This document shows positions 13,820-16,171 of a stretch of DNA of 16,171 bases, in pieces. The position numbers were made by a program, and so were the translations under genes. The notes under the pieces are model-generated. The model was given only the letters and a program-made list of their open reading frames with translations, was not told the origin of the DNA and ran no database searches. The first letter of the stretch is position 1. Each line of letters opens with the position of its first letter. Origin of the DNA: Caccovicinus sp964425595 (GTDB lineage Bacteria > Bacillota > Clostridia > Lachnospirales > Lachnospiraceae); the NCBI GenBank assembly GCA_964425595.1, contig CAYRMW010000052.1, positions 1 to 16,171 on the forward strand, in the 5' to 3' direction.

Positions 13820-15028
13820 ATGTTAGTGATCAAAAAATTTGGCGGGAGCTCCGTTGCCGACAGGGATCGGATCTTCAACGTGGCCAGACGGTGTATTGAG
13901 GATTACGAAAAGGGAAATCAGGTGATCGTAGTGCTGTCCGCTATGGGAAAGACTACGGATAACCTGATCGCGAAGGCCGGTGAGATCGATCCGAATCCGC
14001 CGAAACGGGAGCTGGATATGCTGTTAGTGACCGGCGAGCAGGTCTCGGCGGCGCTGATGGCTATGGCTTTCCATTCCCTCGGGGTGCCGGCGGTTTCGCT
14101 GAACGCGGCTCAGGTGGCGATGCACACCACCTCGGCGCATGGGACGGCGAAGCTGAAGAGGATCGATACCGAGCGCATCCGTCATGAGCTGGACAGCCGC
14201 CGGATCGTGGTGGTCACCGGATTCCAGGGGATTGATAAATACGATGATATGACGACGCTGGGTCGAGGAGGGTCGGATACCACGGCAGTGGCGCTTGCAG
14301 CTGCCCTCCGGGCAGACGCGTGCGAGATCTATACGGATGTGGACGGCGTTTACACGGCAGATCCCCGTCTGGTGCCGAATGCCAGAAAGCTGTCGGAGGT
14401 CTCCTATGATGAGATGCTGGAGTTTGCGTCTCTGGGGGCAAAGGTCCTTCATAATCGTTCGGTGGAGATGGCAAAGAAATACGGAGTACAGCTTGTGGTT
14501 CTTTCCAGTCTGACCAGGGCGGAGGGAACGATAGTGAAGGAGGACGCGAAAGTGGAGCGCATGTTGATAAGCGGCGTCGCCGCGGATAGGAATACGGCCA
14601 GGATTTCCGTGATCGGCGTGAAGAACGAGCCGGGAATTGCTTTCAAGATCTTTAATATTCTGGCGCGAAGTCACATTAATGTGGACATCATCATCCAGTC
14701 CGTGGGACGCGAAGACCGGAAGGACGTCTCCTTTACGGTGGCCAAGACCGACCTGCGGGAGGCGATGACGCTTCTGAATGAGAATCGGGAGGTCATCACA
14801 GCTCAGGATGTGACCTGTGAGGCGGATGTGGCTAAGGTTTCCATTATCGGGGCGGGGATGCTGAGCAATCCCGGCGTGGCCGCCCGGATGTTCGAAGCGC
14901 TCTACAGCGCAAATATCAATATCAAGATGATCGCTACATCGGAGATCCGGATCACGGTCCTCATCGATGAAGCGGATGCCAATCGGGCGGTGAGAACAGT
15001 ACATGATGCATTTGAAATGGGTGAATGA
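13820..15028 (+). CDS. lysC: Aspartate kinase
   Basis: It phosphorylates aspartate, the first step of lysine, threonine, methionine and diaminopimelate synthesis. At 402 residues it has kinase motif KFGGSSV at 6-12, TTLGRGGSDTTAVALA, and ADACEIYTDVDGVYTADPR in the catalytic domain. Two C-terminal ACT domains follow (about 261-325, starting RISVIGVKNEPG, and about 337-402, starting VAKVSIIGAGM), which normally bind Lys and/or Thr for feedback control. It starts 2 bases after the hom stop, so hom and lysC are co-translated or nearly so. The isozyme class cannot be settled by eye; the symbol is given for the family. Confidence 0.96.
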   Translation: MLVIKKFGGSSVADRDRIFNVARRCIEDYEKGNQVIVVLSAMGKTTDNLIAKAGEIDPNPPKRELDMLLVTGEQVSAALMAMAFHSLGVPAVSLNAAQVAMHTTSAHGTAKLKRIDTERIRHELDSRRIVVVTGFQGIDKYDDMTTLGRGGSDTTAVALAAALRADACEIYTDVDGVYTADPRLVPNARKLSEVSYDEMLEFASLGAKVLHNRSVEMAKKYGVQLVVLSSLTRAEGTIVKEDAKVERMLISGVAADRNTARISVIGVKNEPGIAFKIFNILARSHINVDIIIQSVGREDRKDVSFTVAKTDLREAMTLLNENREVITAQDVTCEADVAKVSIIGAGMLSNPGVAARMFEALYSANINIKMIATSEIRITVLIDEADANRAVRTVHDAFEMGE

Positions 15029-15389
15029 TTGGCTGGCAGCAGGGCAGGGTTTTCCCTGCCTGTTCCATTTTTTGATCGGATTTTACTGTCCGGGCTGCGG
15101 GGGGACGCGGGCGATACGCCTGCTTTTGAATGGAGACCTGGCGGGCAGCTTTCGCTGCCACCCTTTTGTGCTGTATGCCTGCGCGGCGCTGCTGGTCGAA
15201 GTGATGATCTGGGGAAGCTGCTGCGTCCGGCGCCATCTTCCGGGAAGACCGGCGATCCGCTATCTTCCGGGGATGGAGCGGCGTTACTGCCGCTGGGTCG
15301 CTGCGGGAGCTGCCGTGGTGATCGTCAACTGGATCGTCAAGAATGCGTGCCTGCTGGCGGGCATTGATCTTTTGCTGCCGATCGGATAA
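15003..15389 (+). CDS. DUF2752 small membrane protein
   Basis: A 128-residue protein with the DUF2752 hallmark CPGCGGTRA (29-37) and the LNGDLAGSFRCHPF segment after it, then hydrophobic segments at about 56-72 and 98-118. Function is unknown for the family; the paired cysteines suggest metal or redox chemistry, but that is inference. It overlaps the end of lysC by 26 bases, with GGTGAG about 8 bases before the ATG pair at 15003/15006, so it belongs to the same transcript. The link to amino-acid synthesis is unclear and may be only positional. Confidence 0.82.
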   Translation: MMHLKWVNDWLAAGQGFPCLFHFLIGFYCPGCGGTRAIRLLLNGDLAGSFRCHPFVLYACAALLVEVMIWGSCCVRRHLPGRPAIRYLPGMERRYCRWVAAGAAVVIVNWIVKNACLLAGIDLLLPIG

Positions 15390-15413
15390 AGATAAAGCCG
15401 CCCATCCGGCGGC
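15388..15413. terminator. Short hairpin terminator between convergent genes
   Basis: GCCGCC (15397-15402) pairs with GGCGGC (15408-15413) around a CATCC loop. On the minus strand the stem is followed by TTTATCTTT, a fair U-tract, so it best serves the DUF4190-like gene. On the plus strand only GTTCATT follows. Confidence 0.6.
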
Positions 15414-15449
15414 GTTCATTCATGTGGATATTGATGCGGGCTGATTACG

Positions 15450-16037
15450 TCAGGGGAACAGGCCGTTCTGGTACTGACGGAGCAGTTCGTTCAGCACAGC
15501 GGAAAACTGCGGGTCCTTCATCATCTGCACGGTCATAACGTAGCAGGCGAAGAGGAGAAGGCTTCCTGCCAGGCCGAGGATGGACAGGACCAGACCGGCG
15601 ATGCCATAAGTGGAGAAGCGGTTATTCTGCCGGAAAAGAACGGACTGGACCAGGCCGGCCATCGCGGCGGCAAATCCCAGGCAGACGCCGGACGGAAAGC
15701 AGCAGCAACTGACCAGGAGGGAAACGACGCCGAGCAAAAGAACGGTGACTTCCTTTTTGTCAGCCGGCCTTTTTGGCGGCTCGGGAACCGGCTCCCGGCC
15801 GTATCCGCCCGGCGGCGGCATCTGCCGGGACTCGTTTTGGAAAAACTGCGGCCCGTTTGGCGGGAACTGCGGCCTGTTTTGCGGCTGCCTGTCCGGCGAG
15901 GGAGCGGGCGAGGGCGAGGTGTTCCCGCCTGTCGAATCCCCGGGCCGGGCAGAGGTGCCGCCGTTCTCCTGGGGGGACGAGGCAGGGTCAGCCTCAGCTA
16001 TCGGTTCTGGATCAGACATCCAGTTATTTTCTTGCAT
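15450..16037 (-). CDS. Proline-rich DUF4190-like membrane protein
   Basis: A 195-residue protein. Residues 1-92 are disordered and rich in Pro, Ser, Gln and Gly (SPSPAPSPDRQPQNRPQF, PPPGGYG). Hydrophobic segments follow at about 96-132 (with a CCCFPSG turn) and 142-170 (YGIAGLVLSILGLAGSLLLF), then a short soluble tail. The layout matches DUF4190-type proteins, which have a GLVLSILGL-like helix and no known enzymatic role. Minus-strand GGAGG is 8 bases before the ATG; a second ATG at codon 7 is less favoured. It is convergent with the DUF2752 gene. Confidence 0.8.
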   Translation of the reverse strand: MQENNWMSDPEPIAEADPASSPQENGGTSARPGDSTGGNTSPSPAPSPDRQPQNRPQFPPNGPQFFQNESRQMPPPGGYGREPVPEPPKRPADKKEVTVLLLGVVSLLVSCCCFPSGVCLGFAAAMAGLVQSVLFRQNNRFSTYGIAGLVLSILGLAGSLLLFACYVMTVQMMKDPQFSAVLNELLRQYQNGLFP

Positions 16038-16139
16038 AGGTTATTCCTCCGTTGCATCTTGTGATTGTCATTTCTTCACGGTATGTCGAAAGGCTGCGCG
16101 GCGGTGCCTCCCCGGCCGGCATGGATGATAACGAGGAAT

Positions 16140-16168
16140 ATTGTAGCACGAAAACAAACTACTGTCCA
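16140..16168 (-). promoter_or_regulatory. Promoter for the DUF4190-like gene
   Basis: On the minus strand TGGACA (16168-16163), a 17-base spacer and TACAAT (16145-16140), with TGC just before the -10 making it extended. This leaves a leader of about 95 bases that is GC-rich near the middle. Confidence 0.7.
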
Positions 16169-16171
16169 GAT

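Overview
The window looks like a chromosomal stretch from a GC-rich member of the Clostridia, most likely Lachnospiraceae-like. This is inferred from the protein families: a long-form HPF, secA followed by prfB with a programmed frameshift, an ACT-domain/hom/aspartokinase cluster, choline-binding-repeat and NlpC/P60 surface proteins, and a TetM-like translation GTPase. Shine-Dalgarno sites are strong (GGAGG/AAAGGAG). No phage, transposon, CRISPR array, tRNA or rRNA was recognised.

Layout. (i) 8-3099: a 939-residue protein joining an EF-G/TetM-like GTPase to a C-terminal NYN nuclease domain of the YacP/Rae1 type. It overlaps by 4 bases (ATGA) a small HicB-like protein that has no HicA partner. 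(ii) 3153-3893, minus strand: a short-chain dehydrogenase resembling EF-P 5-aminopentanone reductases. (iii) 4040-6314: trxB and a secreted SH3b/coiled-coil/NlpC-P60 hydrolase, 4 bases apart, ending at a strong bidirectional hairpin. (iv) 6444-7583, minus strand: hpf followed by a small secreted choline-binding-repeat protein. (v) 7584-8113: a 530-base gene-free region between divergent hpf and secA. It holds a cluster of DnaA-box-like 9-mers, a 10-bp-arm palindrome, the secA promoter, a GC-rich leader hairpin and a short upstream ORF touching the secA start. (vi) 8114-12041: secA and prfB, the latter with the classic CTT-TGA-C +1 frameshift autoregulation site. (vii) 12150-15389: ACT regulator, homoserine dehydrogenase, aspartokinase and a DUF2752 membrane protein, tightly packed. 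(viii) 15450-16037, minus strand: a proline-rich DUF4190-like membrane protein.

Many genes concern ribosome function: the GTPase-NYN fusion (a predicted ribosomal A-site factor), HPF (hibernation), RF2 (termination) and a likely EF-P modification enzyme. The others serve protein export (SecA), redox balance (TrxB), cell-wall remodelling and aspartate-family amino-acid synthesis. The two points most worth following are the GTPase-NYN fusion with its coupled orphan HicB-like gene, and the DnaA-box cluster with the structured secA leader.
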